NCBI RefSeq assembly: GCF_003610915.1
Contig: NZ_NSDJ01000001.1
Location: 2,852,001-2,916,000 of the forward strand
Origin: Rahnella variigena
GTDB lineage: Bacteria > Pseudomonadota > Gammaproteobacteria > Enterobacterales > Enterobacteriaceae
Direction: 5' to 3'
DNA: 64,000 nt
Part shown: positions 53,576 to 63,162 of the stretch, piece after piece
How the letters are laid out: each line of letters begins with the position of its first letter
Position numbering within the stretch: position 1 is the stretch's first letter
Made by a program: the position numbers and the translations under genes
The notes under the pieces: generated by a model
What the model was told of the DNA's origin: nothing
The model's input: only the letters and a program-made list of their open reading frames with translations
Databases searched by the model: none

Positions 53576-54576
53576 CAGCCGGATTTTTTCAGTTTCCAGT
53601 AAAGCCATCCGCAACCAACCACGGTGACGCCGAGTGTCAGCGGATATCCCCACCAGTCGTCCAGTTCCGGCATGTTTTTGAAGTTCATGCCGTACAGACT
53701 GAAAATCACCGTGGGGATTGCCAGGATCGCGCCCCAGCCTGCCAGGCGTTGCACCACTTCATTCTGATGCACGGACACCAGTGCCAGATTGACATGCATG
53801 GCGTTGGACAGCATTTCGCGCACGTCGTCGGTGGTGCGGACCACCTGATTGGCATGGTCCTGTACGTCGCGGATATAGGCGCGCAGGCTTTTGGGCATCA
53901 GCTCTTCATAATGATGGCTGAGCTGATTACAGATATCTTCCATCGGCACGGCGGCGTTGCGCAGTGACAGCAGATCGCGTCGCAGGCTGTACACCTGTTG
54001 TACCGCCTGCTGATTGAAAGTGTTCTGGAACATCATTTTTTCGATGGCATCAAACTGACCGGTGTACTGATGCAAAATTTCCAGATAGTTATCGACGATG
54101 GAATCGAGCACGCAATACAGCGCATAAGCCGGCCCTTTACTCATCATTTCCGGGCGTTCTTCGGCATGTTTACGAATTTCTTTGTAACTGGATGACGCGC
54201 CGTGACGCACGGTGATCAGGAAGTTTTTGCCAAGAAAAAGATGTGTCTCGCCGTACTCGATGGTTTCATTTACTTTCTGCGCAGTGTGCGTGACGATAAA
54301 AAGGGATTCGCCGTATTGCTCGATCTTTGGGCGCTGATGGGCGGTCAGTGCATCTTCAATCGCCAGATCGTGCAGGCCGAATTCTTCCTGAATGCTGCGC
54401 ATGTAGGCATCTTCAGGTTGCCATAATCCCAGCCAGACAAACGTATCCGGTTCTTTTAGTACTTCGCTGATGTCTTCGACCGTCACATCCTGCAATCGCT
54501 TACCGTCGCGGTAGGCCACGCTGTTGATCACTGAATCACAGCTGGGTTTTTTATCTTCGTTGGAAATGGAGTTCAT
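53569..54576 (-). CDS. CorA family Mg2+/Co2+ transporter
   Basis: A 335-residue CorA-type divalent metal channel. The long cytosolic N-terminal funnel fills residues 1-275. The two C-terminal helices contain the selectivity signature GMNFKNMPE after the first helix (AILAIPTVIFSLY), and the protein ends with a basic tail. It is not the classical E. coli CorA but a second subfamily common in proteobacteria. The ATG at 54576 has only GGGTAAAACA upstream. The stop codon lies at the edge of repeat copy A. Confidence 0.88.
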   Translation of the reverse strand: MNSISNEDKKPSCDSVINSVAYRDGKRLQDVTVEDISEVLKEPDTFVWLGLWQPEDAYMRSIQEEFGLHDLAIEDALTAHQRPKIEQYGESLFIVTHTAQKVNETIEYGETHLFLGKNFLITVRHGASSSYKEIRKHAEERPEMMSKGPAYALYCVLDSIVDNYLEILHQYTGQFDAIEKMMFQNTFNQQAVQQVYSLRRDLLSLRNAAVPMEDICNQLSHHYEELMPKSLRAYIRDVQDHANQVVRTTDDVREMLSNAMHVNLALVSVHQNEVVQRLAGWGAILAIPTVIFSLYGMNFKNMPELDDWWGYPLTLGVTVVGCGWLYWKLKKSGWL

Positions 54577-54599
54577 TGTTTTACCCGATTGTTATTCAG

Positions 54600-54626
54600 A
54601 CGAAAATCCTGCCCGCAGGCAGGATG
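54600..54626 (-). terminator. Probable terminator of the efflux operon
   Basis: ATCCTGCC (54606-54613) pairs with GGCAGGAT (54618-54625) around CGCA. Read leftward, the stem runs into TTTTCG. It lies 170 bases after the outer-membrane-factor gene and just upstream of corA. Confidence 0.6.
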
Positions 54627-54794
54627 ATTTCAGTGTCTGAACAGAATAGCGCAGTCTGATAGAAAAGCGCTGACCGGGAATCTTAAAAGATGAATCACTT
54701 TGTAACGGTTATCCTGACAGATTTTTCATTGCCTGCCCCGTCCACGCCGTCTGATTTTATCTCTTCGCATTAATCCTTTTGTATAACACCGGCG

Positions 54795-56402
54795 TTACGG
54801 TGTCACGCCGGACGTGGTTTGTACTTTCACATCTGGCGTCGCCGCCGGACCAAACACGGTATAGGTCGGCAAATCAACGTTCTGGTACGGTTCCCAGCCA
54901 CCGCCCAGCGCTTTATACAATGACACCAGATCGGTGCTGGTTTTCACTTTCGCTTCAGCGGATTGCTGATGCGCCTGTGCCAGCTGGCGCTGGGCATCCA
55001 GCACGTTGATGAAGGTCGAAAGCCCCTGACGGTAGCTGTCGCTCGCCAGATCAAAAGCGGTCTGCAACGCTTCGGTGGTCTGATCTAAACCGCTGACCTG
55101 ATCCTGATCGGTGCGGTAATTCACCAGCGCATTATCGACATCCTGCAACGCCGTCAGCACGGTCTGACGGTAATTCAGCGCTGCATTGGCCTGTTGCGCA
55201 CGGGAAAGATGCACGCTGGACACCAGACGTCCGCCCTGGAAAATCGGCAGGGAAATCTGCGGACCAAACGAGTAGAAATGGCTGCTCCAGTTATCGAGAT
55301 AACTCACGTCAGTATTACGCATACCGAACTGACCGGTCAGCGAAATACTCGGGAATAGCTGTGCGACGGAAACCCCGATATTGGCGGTTGCTGCGTGTAA
55401 ATCTGCTTCGGCTTTACGCACGTCCGGGCGACGGCGTGCCAGCTGTGACGGCACGCCGACCGGTACGGCTGCGGGCAGGGCAGGCATCGGTTTCGGCGCG
55501 GAAAGTTCGGCATCCAGCGAACCCGGTGTCTGACCGAGTAAAACCGCCAATCCGTTCATCGCCTGACGTTCCTGAGCCTGATATTGCGGCAGCTGAGCGC
55601 GCAGCGAACCTAACTGCGCACGGGCATTCTCCACATCTAATTGCGGCGACAACCCGTTCTGCTGACGGTTTTGCGTCAGATCTAAAGTTTGCTGCGCCAC
55701 GTCGATTTGCGTCTGTATGGCGGCCGTCACGCTTTGCGCGCCACGCAGTTGCAGATAAGCGCGGGCAACTTCGGCTTGCAGCGAGACCAGCGCATCGTTG
55801 CGCTGTTCGATAGAAGACTGAGTCTGCGCATTTGCGGCTTCGACCTGACGGCGTGTGCCGCCAAATAAATCCAGCTCCCAGCTGGCGTCGAAACTGCCCT
55901 GATATAAATTCACAGGTCGGGTGGCGGTATCAATGGCGCCGGACGCTTCCGGACCGAGTTCGTTGAGCTGCTGGGATGCGCCGCTGGAATCGAGAATACC
56001 TTTCAGGCCGAGCTGCTGACGCGTCATTTTTGCGCTGCCCTGAACTGACGGCAGCCATGCGCCTTCAGCCTGTTTCACCTGCTCACGGGCACCGGCGATA
56101 CGCAATACTGCCTGTTGCAGGGAAATATTCCCGGCAATAGCGCGGGTGATCAGACTGTCGAGTTGCGGATCGTTAAACGCTTTCCACCACAACGGGTTCG
56201 GCTCAGAAGGCAGCGCAATCGATGCGCCGTCTTTGTCTTTCGGCTGCGTCATATCGTTGTACGCCGTCGGCGTCACCGGGTTTGGCTTCTGATAATCCGG
56301 GCCAACGGAGCAACCGGCCAGTGCAACCGCAATGGCCGACAGGGCAATAACATGAGTCTTTTTAAACTTCCGGGTCGTAATCAACTTAATGTGCTCCGGC
56401 AT
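54795..56402 (-). CDS. NodT-family outer-membrane lipoprotein of an efflux system
   Basis: A 535-residue TolC-like outer-membrane factor. The lipobox LAGC places the acylated cysteine at residue 31 (ALAGCSVGPDYQKP). Two OEP domains follow, each with the long helices and beta strands of the barrel (YQGSFDASWELDLFGGTRRQVEA in the first, LFPSISLTGQFGMRN in the second). GAAGG stands before the ATG. It overlaps the EmrB-like gene by 17 bases and is the third gene of the efflux operon, providing a dedicated exit duct instead of TolC. Confidence 0.9.
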   Translation of the reverse strand: MPEHIKLITTRKFKKTHVIALSAIAVALAGCSVGPDYQKPNPVTPTAYNDMTQPKDKDGASIALPSEPNPLWWKAFNDPQLDSLITRAIAGNISLQQAVLRIAGAREQVKQAEGAWLPSVQGSAKMTRQQLGLKGILDSSGASQQLNELGPEASGAIDTATRPVNLYQGSFDASWELDLFGGTRRQVEAANAQTQSSIEQRNDALVSLQAEVARAYLQLRGAQSVTAAIQTQIDVAQQTLDLTQNRQQNGLSPQLDVENARAQLGSLRAQLPQYQAQERQAMNGLAVLLGQTPGSLDAELSAPKPMPALPAAVPVGVPSQLARRRPDVRKAEADLHAATANIGVSVAQLFPSISLTGQFGMRNTDVSYLDNWSSHFYSFGPQISLPIFQGGRLVSSVHLSRAQQANAALNYRQTVLTALQDVDNALVNYRTDQDQVSGLDQTTEALQTAFDLASDSYRQGLSTFINVLDAQRQLAQAHQQSAEAKVKTSTDLVSLYKALGGGWEPYQNVDLPTYTVFGPAATPDVKVQTTSGVTP

Positions 56403-57954
56403 TACCTTCGCTCTTAACTGGCGAAAGCAGGAAACAAAACGGGATCAAAATAACGGCGACGATGGCGCAATAACCGAACACATCGATGTAGGCCAGAATG
56501 CGCGATTGCGAAATCATCTCCTGATACATGCGCACGGTCGCCAGCTGCATCGGGTCGCCGACGATGTGGGCAAAATCACGAATAGCCTCAGCGCTTTTAC
56601 TGACCGCCTGATTAAACTGTTCATTGAGCGGCGACATGTTGTGCGCCATATGGGCGCTGTGCGCCTGCGTCCGCTCAGTCACACCGGCGGTTGCCAGCGA
56701 AATACCAATCGACCCCGCGACGTTACGGAACATGGTAAACAGCGCCGCTGCGTCGGCATTCATCCTTTGCGGAATGGTAATGAACGCAATAGTGGTCAGC
56801 GGTACGAACAGGAAACCCAGGCCGAGGGACTGCGCACTGCGATACATCACCAGCGTGGTGAAATCGACATCTGGCGTCAGCGTCGCCGAATAGATAAACG
56901 AGGCGGCCAGCAGGAAGAAACCAAACGCAATGATGTAACGCGTCTGCACGATGGGCATCAGTTTCAGCACCAGCGGTATCGACAACACAATCAGTATCGC
57001 GCCCGGCGACATCACCAGCCCGGAAAGCGTGGCGGTATACCCCAGCTGTTGCTGCGCGAGTTGCGGAATAACCACCGAACTGCCGTACAGAATCATCGCC
57101 ATCCCGGCCATCAGCAAACCGGCCACTGCGAAGTTTTTATCTTTCATACAGCGCAAATCGACCACCGGCTTTTTGGCGTACAGCAGCCAGTAAATCGCCC
57201 CGACAATCCCGGTAGCGGCCAGCACAGCGAACGTCACGATAAAGCCAGACTTAAACCAGTCGTCATCCTCACCGCGGTCCATCATGACCTGCAGGCACCC
57301 TAAGCCCAGTGCAATCAGCCCGATACCGATGTAATCGATGCTGAGCTTGCCTTTGGCCTTACGTTCCCACGGTGGGTCTTCCAGCAGCTGATAAATCGCC
57401 AGCAGGGCGATAATGCCCACCGGAATGTTGATCAGAAACACCCAGCGCCAGCTGAAGTTATCGGTGATGTAACCGCCCAGCGTCGGGCCGACAACTGGCG
57501 CGACGATGATGGCAATGGAAGACAGACCAAACGCCTTACCGCGATCTTCCGGCTTAAAGTAATCAAGCAGAACCGATTGCTGAATCGGCTGCAAACCGCC
57601 GCCGAAAAAGCCTTGCAGGATGCGGAACAGAATCATCTGCCACAGTTCGGTGGCGACCCCGCACAGGAAGGAGCAGACGGTGAACATGCCGATACAAATC
57701 AGGAAGTAAGTTTTACGCCCCATGACGCGGCTGAGAAACGCCGAAATCGGCAGCACGATGCCGTTCGCCACCAGATAGGACGTCAGCACCCAGGTGGATT
57801 CGTCATAACTGGAAGACAGCGATCCGGCGACATGCGGCAGCGCCACGTTAACGATGGTGGTGTCCAGGATTTCCATGAACACCGCAATGGTTACAACGGC
57901 GGCAACTGCCCACGGATTGGCCTTGGGTTTCCAGTAGCTGCGATCTTCATTCAT
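56386..57954 (-). CDS. DHA2 family drug:H+ antiporter, EmrB-like
   Basis: A 522-residue antiporter with 14 predicted membrane helices. Diagnostic stretches are FMEILDTTIVNVALPHVAGSL in helix 1, FFGGGLQPIQQSVLLDYF, the antiporter motif GPTLGGYITDNFSWRWVFLINIP in shorter pieces, and LGLGFLFVPLTTIAFITIP. It overlaps the stop of the EmrA-like gene by four bases (ATGA) and its own end overlaps the outer-membrane-factor start. It should drive export of hydrophobic toxic compounds. The substrates are unknown. Confidence 0.92.
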   Translation of the reverse strand: MNEDRSYWKPKANPWAVAAVVTIAVFMEILDTTIVNVALPHVAGSLSSSYDESTWVLTSYLVANGIVLPISAFLSRVMGRKTYFLICIGMFTVCSFLCGVATELWQMILFRILQGFFGGGLQPIQQSVLLDYFKPEDRGKAFGLSSIAIIVAPVVGPTLGGYITDNFSWRWVFLINIPVGIIALLAIYQLLEDPPWERKAKGKLSIDYIGIGLIALGLGCLQVMMDRGEDDDWFKSGFIVTFAVLAATGIVGAIYWLLYAKKPVVDLRCMKDKNFAVAGLLMAGMAMILYGSSVVIPQLAQQQLGYTATLSGLVMSPGAILIVLSIPLVLKLMPIVQTRYIIAFGFFLLAASFIYSATLTPDVDFTTLVMYRSAQSLGLGFLFVPLTTIAFITIPQRMNADAAALFTMFRNVAGSIGISLATAGVTERTQAHSAHMAHNMSPLNEQFNQAVSKSAEAIRDFAHIVGDPMQLATVRMYQEMISQSRILAYIDVFGYCAIVAVILIPFCFLLSPVKSEGNAGAH

Positions 57955-59162
57955 TCGACGGTCACCGTCGGTTCGACTGACAGACCCAGCGGCAGGTGAT
58001 GATTTTCATCCAGCCCGCTGTCGATGACGATTTTCACCGGCACGCGCTGAACGATTTTCACATAGTTACCGGTGGCATTTTCAGCCGGGAAGGCCGAGAA
58101 GCGCGAGCCGGTGCCTTGCTGAATACTGTCAACGTGGCCGTGAAGTTTGATGTCAGGGAAGGCATCAACGGTGATTTCCACTTTGTTGCCGGGACGCATA
58201 CGTTCGAGCTGCGATTCCTTATAGTTCGCCGCGATCCAGATATCTTTCGACACCACGGAGAACAGAGAAGTACCGGCCTGAACCAGCGTGCCGACCTGCA
58301 CATTACGTTTGGTGACATAGCCGTCGAACGGTGCCCGAACCTGCGCATAGGAAAGATTCAGCGTCGCGGTTTCCAGCTGAGCTTTTGCCTGCTCAACCTG
58401 TTGCTGGCGTGCCTCAACGTTAGTTTCAGCCTGACGAATGTTCAGCTGCACCTGAGCGGCAACCTGAACCTGCGCTTTGGCATTTTCAAGATCGGCCGTT
58501 GCAGAACGCACCTGCGCATTGGACGTATCAATATTTTGTTGGGTGGTGGCACGTGGATCCACACCGCGCTGGCGGCGGAAATCAGCGGTAGCATTCAGCA
58601 AATTGGCTTCCGCACGGGTTTGCTGAGCTTTAGCCTGCGCCAGCTGCGCCGGATACTGCACTTTCGCCAGGTCGTACTGCGCCTGAGCCTGATGCAACTG
58701 GGCGACGGCCAGACCGAGCTGCGCCTGTGCCTGATCGCGTTGTGCGGTGGCATCACGCGGGTCGATTTCTACCAGCAGATCGCCTTTTTTGACGAACTGG
58801 TTATCTTTCACCGCCAGATTCGTCACATAACCGGCGATTTTCGGCGCGATGGTCACGGCATCGCCTTCGGTGAAGGCGTCATCGGTGCTTATCTGATCTT
58901 TGGTCATCAGCCACCAGACCAGTGACACGACCACCATCACCACCACGACAATTCCGAGGATGATCAGCGGCTTCTTGCCCGGACCTTTGCGCTTTTCATC
59001 GTTATCCTGATTATCGTTATCGGACTCTTTATCGGACCCTTTCTGGTCTTTGGTGTCTTGCTTGTAACCTTCTCCTGATTTGACCTGGCTGGAATCGAGT
59101 TCTGAGTGTGCGTCTTCAGACGCGGAAGGCTGGTTATTTTTTTCGTTTGTCATAATGCTCAT
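57951..59162 (-). CDS. EmrA-like HlyD-family membrane fusion protein
   Basis: A 403-residue periplasmic adaptor. A charged, acidic cytosolic extension of about 65 residues (KESDNDNQDNDEKRKG) precedes one membrane helix (LIILGIVVVVMVVVSLVWW). The lipoyl/barrel-sandwich half-motifs (PKIAGYVTNLAV and APFDGYVTKRNV) surround a long coiled coil rich in Ala and Gln. The N-terminal extension is longer than in E. coli EmrA. The start may be 59162 or 59153; neither has a strong ribosome site. It is the first gene of the efflux operon. Confidence 0.9.
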   Translation of the reverse strand: MSIMTNEKNNQPSASEDAHSELDSSQVKSGEGYKQDTKDQKGSDKESDNDNQDNDEKRKGPGKKPLIILGIVVVVMVVVSLVWWLMTKDQISTDDAFTEGDAVTIAPKIAGYVTNLAVKDNQFVKKGDLLVEIDPRDATAQRDQAQAQLGLAVAQLHQAQAQYDLAKVQYPAQLAQAKAQQTRAEANLLNATADFRRQRGVDPRATTQQNIDTSNAQVRSATADLENAKAQVQVAAQVQLNIRQAETNVEARQQQVEQAKAQLETATLNLSYAQVRAPFDGYVTKRNVQVGTLVQAGTSLFSVVSKDIWIAANYKESQLERMRPGNKVEITVDAFPDIKLHGHVDSIQQGTGSRFSAFPAENATGNYVKIVQRVPVKIVIDSGLDENHHLPLGLSVEPTVTVE

Positions 59163-59417
59163 CTGATTATCGGTGCGCGCGCGCCGGAACAAAGAAATCT
59201 TGTTTTAAGCTAGATTGTATTGATGTAAATGCAAGTAAATATAGGTCAATAAACCTCAGTGAGAGCACGAAGATCCAAACCATAGGGAAGGTCTTAAAAT
59301 AACGAAATGGGTTATACTGCTGACCTGGTATTTGTATTTATCAAATAAATTTGATTCTTTGCTTCAGGAAATTCTTGTGATCACTTCCCAAAAATATCTG
59401 CTCCGCAGGAGCAAACC

Positions 59418-60329
59418 ATGAGCCGTCCAGCACCGTCCTACAAAGGGCTGACACGTATTGCCTCGCTGGTTTCCCTATGTGTGGCGCTGGTTCTGGTCTG
59501 CGTAAAAGTCTGGGCATGGGCTGCCACCGGTTCGATTGCGTTGCTGACGTCAGCAGCCGACGGTCTGGTCGATGTGCTTGCGTCGATGGTGACGTTAATC
59601 GGTGTGCGTTACGCCATCCGGCCAGCAGATAAAGGCCATCGCTACGGGCACGGCAAAGCCGAAGCCGTTGCCGCCTTTGTTCAGGCTTTGCTGCTGGGTG
59701 CGGCGGGGCTGGTGTTGGGCGGTGAATCCATCGGCCGTATCATTAACCCGGAACCTCTGGCGCAGCTTGGTCTCGGGATTTGGGTCATCATCGGCAGCTC
59801 TCTGGCGGCCACCGGTTTAGTGCTGATGCAAACGTACGTGGTGAAACGCACCGGCTCGACGGCGATTGCTGCTGACCGCGCGCACTACGTGACGGATGTC
59901 GCGGTGAATATCGCTGTTCTTCTGGCGCTGATTTTCGAACGCTATTTCGGCTGGACGCGTTCCGACTCCATCGGCGCACTGCTGATTTCCTTCTACATGC
60001 TTTGGAACGCCCGCGGTATGGCGGCGGATGCGCTGAAACAACTGCTGGACAGGGAACTGAGTGCCGATGACCGTAAGCGCGTGAAAGCGGCAGTATTAAG
60101 TGTCGAAGGTGTACGCGGCGTGCATGACATTCGCACCCGCAACGGCGGCGACCGCGTATTTGTCGAGTTTCACGTTGAGGTTGATGGCGCACTGACGGTG
60201 GATATCGGCCACGATATCGGTGATGCCGCTGAAATGGCGGTAAGCAAACTGTTCAAGTCAGCGGATGTCACGGCACATCTGGAGCCGGACGGGATTGATG
60301 ACGACAGACTGGATAATTTATTGCACTAA
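59418..60329 (+). CDS. Cation diffusion facilitator family metal exporter
   Basis: A 303-residue CDF antiporter with six membrane helices and a C-terminal cytosolic domain. The metal-site motifs are intact: D-x-x-x-D in SAADGLVDVLAS (helix 2) and H-x-x-x-D in AHYVTDVAVN (helix 5), the set that binds Zn2+, Cd2+ or Fe2+ in FieF. KGHRYGHGKAEAVAA follows helix 2. CGCAGGAGCAAACC is a strong ribosome site. It resembles FieF but lacks the cpx neighbours, so the symbol is left open. It is divergent from the efflux operon and followed by repeat copy B. Confidence 0.88.
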   Translation: MSRPAPSYKGLTRIASLVSLCVALVLVCVKVWAWAATGSIALLTSAADGLVDVLASMVTLIGVRYAIRPADKGHRYGHGKAEAVAAFVQALLLGAAGLVLGGESIGRIINPEPLAQLGLGIWVIIGSSLAATGLVLMQTYVVKRTGSTAIAADRAHYVTDVAVNIAVLLALIFERYFGWTRSDSIGALLISFYMLWNARGMAADALKQLLDRELSADDRKRVKAAVLSVEGVRGVHDIRTRNGGDRVFVEFHVEVDGALTVDIGHDIGDAAEMAVSKLFKSADVTAHLEPDGIDDDRLDNLLH

Positions 60330-60339
60330 GGTTTAGGCA

Positions 60340-61025
60340 TTGGGTTGCCATCCAAACTGGCCAAGACTTTGGGTTGCCACCCAAACTGGCCAAGACTTTG
60401 GGTTGTCATCCAAACTGGCCTTAAGGTCAAGACCGTGGGCGTCGGCCCACACCGACCAGAGACCCGGTAACGCGCGGGCCTCTGGACTCCGCGCTTTTTT
60501 CACTGCGCGCTGTCGCGGGTATGACGGACATGTTCTGATGCAATCGTGCGTGGCGCAAATCCAGGTGCTTCGCACTGCCTTCTCTCGGTCTTCGAGCCTC
60601 TTGTCTCGAAGCCGCTCCGTTCAGCTGAATTTTGAGCACGCCAATCAACTCATCTAAAAGATAAATCCATTCCGTTTTTGAATTTAAGATCGTGCGGGCG
60701 ATTCAGAAATCTTGCTGAACGGAGCGGCCTGGAGACCAGAGGCTCCAGGACCGAGAGAAGGAACCGCGCAGCGGCAAGATTTCCAGCCTGTCGGTGCGAT
60801 ACCTGAAACATAGCCAGCGAGCGGAGCGCGCAGTAAAAGAGCCGGAGATCCTTAAGAGGCGCGGCGATAGGCGCCTCTTGAGGCCCGTTTGGGTGGCAAC
60901 CCAAGGTGTTGACCTTTGGGCCAGTGTGGGCGGCGAGCCCACGACCTTGAGCCTAAGGCCAGTTTGGGTGGCAACCCAAGGTCTTGACCCTAAGGCCCGT
61001 TTGGATAACAACCCAAGGTTTTAGA
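60340..61025. repeat. Long composite intergenic repeat, copy B
   Basis: The longest copy, about 685 bases, fills the convergent gap between the CDF and phoA genes. It opens with three 29-base direct repeats (60342-60370, 60371-60399, then a partial unit) containing GGGTTGCCACCCAAACTGGCC-type palindromes. It then carries the half-unit shared with copy A, and closes with an inverted half-unit (60703-60915) that matches the left part of copy C. Inverted copies of the 29-base motif stand at the right end. Confidence 0.88.
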
Positions 61026-61036
61026 ATTTTAGGCTT

Positions 61037-61063
61037 TTGAAAAGCCGCCCAAATGCAGCGGCT
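61037..61063 (-). terminator. Terminator after phoA
   Basis: AGCCGC (61043-61048) pairs with GCGGCT (61058-61063) ten bases after the stop. Read leftward, the stem runs into TTTTC. Confidence 0.65.
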
Positions 61064-61071
61064 ATCCTACA

Positions 61072-62496
61072 TTACTTGATCGCCATGGCATCCCGCATCG
61101 TATAGAACAAATCTGTCTGATCTGTCAGACCGACCACATTCCCCGCATGCGGCCCGAACGCGGCTATGCGCAGTTGAGTCCCGGTATGTCCCTGCGAATC
61201 ATCTTCGGAGTTGCCGTAGCTGATGGTCATCGGCGCGCCGTCTTTGGTGGTCAGCGTCTGCGTCAGGCCCGGTGCTTTGGCGTCGGTTTCGATTATTTGG
61301 CTGGAATGGGCGTGGTCGGCGGTGACGATAACCAGCGTGTTGCCATCCTGACGGGCGAACTCCAGCGCTTTCTGTACGGCCTCATCCAGATCGACCGTTT
61401 CACCAAACTGTCCGCATGGGTTGGCGGCGTGATCCTGCTTATCAATTGATGCGCCTTCAACTTGCAGGAAGAAACCGTTCTGATTGGTTTTCAGCAGGTC
61501 GATGGCTTTTTCTGTCATCGCCGCCAGCGTCGGGATATCTGCGGTGCGTTGCGGATTGGCTTCACAGGTCACGGCAGGTTTATCTATATTACCGTGATAA
61601 GTGGCTTTCGGCCCCTGCCAGCGAACCGGCATGTTGCCTTCGGAAAACAGGCCCAGCACCGGTTTCTTCTGGTCTGCCTGCGTGATTGCGCTCAGCTGTT
61701 CAGCGTTCTCTACCCAGACATAACCCTGCGCCAGCGCCTGGTCTTTCAGTGATTTCCCCTGGAACTCACCGGCTTTCGCCAGCTGACTGAATGACTTTCT
61801 GCCGCCGCCCAGCGTGACATCCGAACGAGCCTGCAACAATTGTTCAGTGATGGAACCGCGTCCGCCGTTTTCCAGGGCGTTGCTGGCGCATTTCTCTGCT
61901 GTTTCTTCCGGGCCGTAGCATTTGCGCGAGGTGACATGGGCGATTTGCGCTGCCGGTGTGGCATCCTGCAATTCAGCGGTAGAAACGTTGCCGGTGGCTT
62001 TACCCGCCGCTTTGGCAATTTCGAGAATGGTCTGGTGATCCTTACCGTTTACATCCACGCCAATCGCACCGTTATAGCTTTTGACGCCAGTTGTCCAGGC
62101 AGTGGCGGAAGCGGCGGAGTCAGTCACATAACTCGGTTTCTGCGTTTTCTTGTCCAGAGAATAATGTGTGTACTGGCCAGTCAGCGGCAGGGCATCAATG
62201 CCTTTGAAATAGCCGCCTGCACCTTCGGCATAGTTACGCGCAGAGGTAATTTCAGAATCACCCATGCCGTCGCCAATCAGCAAAATGACGTTTTTCACCG
62301 TTTTGTCGGACAGCGATGCTTTCAGCGCGGCGGTCTGATCACCGCTCAGGCGGCGTGCGCCACCCGGTTCTGTCAGCACGCCTTTCGCGGCGCGGTCAGT
62401 CAGCGTGTCAGTTTCAGCGGCGAGGGAGGCGGCAGAGGCGGAAAGCAGCAGGGCGGCAGTCACTGCACGGGCGATCAGAGATACAGATTGTTGCAT
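61072..62496 (-). CDS. phoA: Alkaline phosphatase PhoA
   Basis: A 474-residue periplasmic phosphomonoesterase that releases phosphate during starvation. A signal peptide covers residues 1 to about 27 ([15 protein letters not shown]). Asp76 (LLIGDGMGD) is a metal ligand, Ser127 in [10 protein letters not shown] is the nucleophile (Ser102 of mature E. coli PhoA), and [10 protein letters not shown] near the end holds further metal residues. The ATG at 62496 has GGAG eight bases upstream; a TTG at 62502 is an alternative. A Pho box lies upstream. The gene stands between long repeat copies B and C. Confidence 0.95.
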   Translation of the reverse strand: MQQSVSLIARAVTAALLLSASAASLAAETDTLTDRAAKGVLTEPGGARRLSGDQTAALKASLSDKTVKNVILLIGDGMGDSEITSARNYAEGAGGYFKGIDALPLTGQYTHYSLDKKTQKPSYVTDSAASATAWTTGVKSYNGAIGVDVNGKDHQTILEIAKAAGKATGNVSTAELQDATPAAQIAHVTSRKCYGPEETAEKCASNALENGGRGSITEQLLQARSDVTLGGGRKSFSQLAKAGEFQGKSLKDQALAQGYVWVENAEQLSAITQADQKKPVLGLFSEGNMPVRWQGPKATYHGNIDKPAVTCEANPQRTADIPTLAAMTEKAIDLLKTNQNGFFLQVEGASIDKQDHAANPCGQFGETVDLDEAVQKALEFARQDGNTLVIVTADHAHSSQIIETDAKAPGLTQTLTTKDGAPMTISYGNSEDDSQGHTGTQLRIAAFGPHAGNVVGLTDQTDLFYTMRDAMAIK

Positions 62497-62579
62497 TGTC
62501 AAAACTCCTTTTTATAAACCGTCGGAAATAAAAAAACACATATAGATATTTTTTGTTACCGGAAGGTTAAGGGAGAGTT

Positions 62580-62597
62580 GTGACGGTTTAATGACAG
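62580..62597 (-). promoter_or_regulatory. Pho box upstream of phoA
   Basis: The minus strand reads CTGTCATTAAACCGTCAC, two PhoB half-sites (CTGTCAT and CCGTCAC) 11 bases apart, about 84 bases before the phoA start. This matches the PhoB consensus closely, so phosphate-starvation control is very likely. Confidence 0.85.
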
Positions 62598-62626
62598 GCA
62601 CCGGGTTGGTGGTGAGACTGGGGGTT

Positions 62627-63060
62627 AACTTCAACTTCAACTTCAACTTCAAGGTCAATACCTTGGGTTGCCACCCAAACTGGCCTTAAGGGTGGCTTAT
62701 CGCCACCACCCTTAAGAATCCCGGGCTCTTTTACTGCGCGCTCTGCTCGCTGGCTATGTTTCAGCTGCCGCAGTGACAGGCTGGAAAGCTAGCCGCTTTG
62801 CGGTTCCTTCACTCGGTCCTGGAGCCTCTGGTCTCCAGGCCGCTCCGTTCAGCAAACTTTCTGAATCGCCCGCGGCTTTTTAAAGAATGAAGTGAGTGAG
62901 GTTGTGAAGTAAAAGTCTGAGGCCGGTTCCAAAATTCCGCCGGAGGAGAGGTGGAAAACCGCGCGTCTTTGTGCGCGGGTTGTAACCCGAACGAAGGGAA
63001 CCGCGCAGCGGCGGGATTTTGCGGCTTTCAGTGCAATTGAGAAACCGAAACTTTCTCGGC
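62627..63060. repeat. Long composite intergenic repeat, copy C
   Basis: A (AACTTC)4 microsatellite (62627-62650) leads into TTGGGTTGCCACCCAAACTGG and a TTAAGGGTGG/CCACCCTTAA hairpin. The half-unit 62655-62876 is the inverted counterpart of copy B 60703-60915; both share TCGGTCCTGGAGCCTCTGG and GCCGCTCCGTTCAGCAA. The right part (62929-63060) is different from A and B, keeping only GGAACCGCGCAGCGG. It separates phoA from the ldtB terminator. Confidence 0.82.
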
Positions 63061-63109
63061 ACAGCTTTTCAGTGCAACTGAGCCGCCGCCCTTTGCATCG
63101 GCACTATGC

Positions 63110-63136
63110 AAAAAAAAAGCCCCGAAGATCGGAGCT
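63110..63136 (-). terminator. Terminator after ldtB
   Basis: AGCCCCGA (63118-63125) pairs with TCGGAGCT (63129-63136), with one G-U pair, and read leftward is followed by eight T residues. Confidence 0.85.
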
Positions 63137-63162
63137 TTTTCACAAAGACATCAAAGACGCTA

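Noticed and set aside
60342..60425. CRISPR-like array of 29-base repeats
   Set aside because: The units follow directly on each other without spacers, contain internal palindromes and belong to the long intergenic repeat. No cas gene is nearby.
60340..61024. Several 70-105 residue frames in repeat copy B
   Set aside because: They mirror the repeat units on both strands, have no start signals and no protein-like composition.
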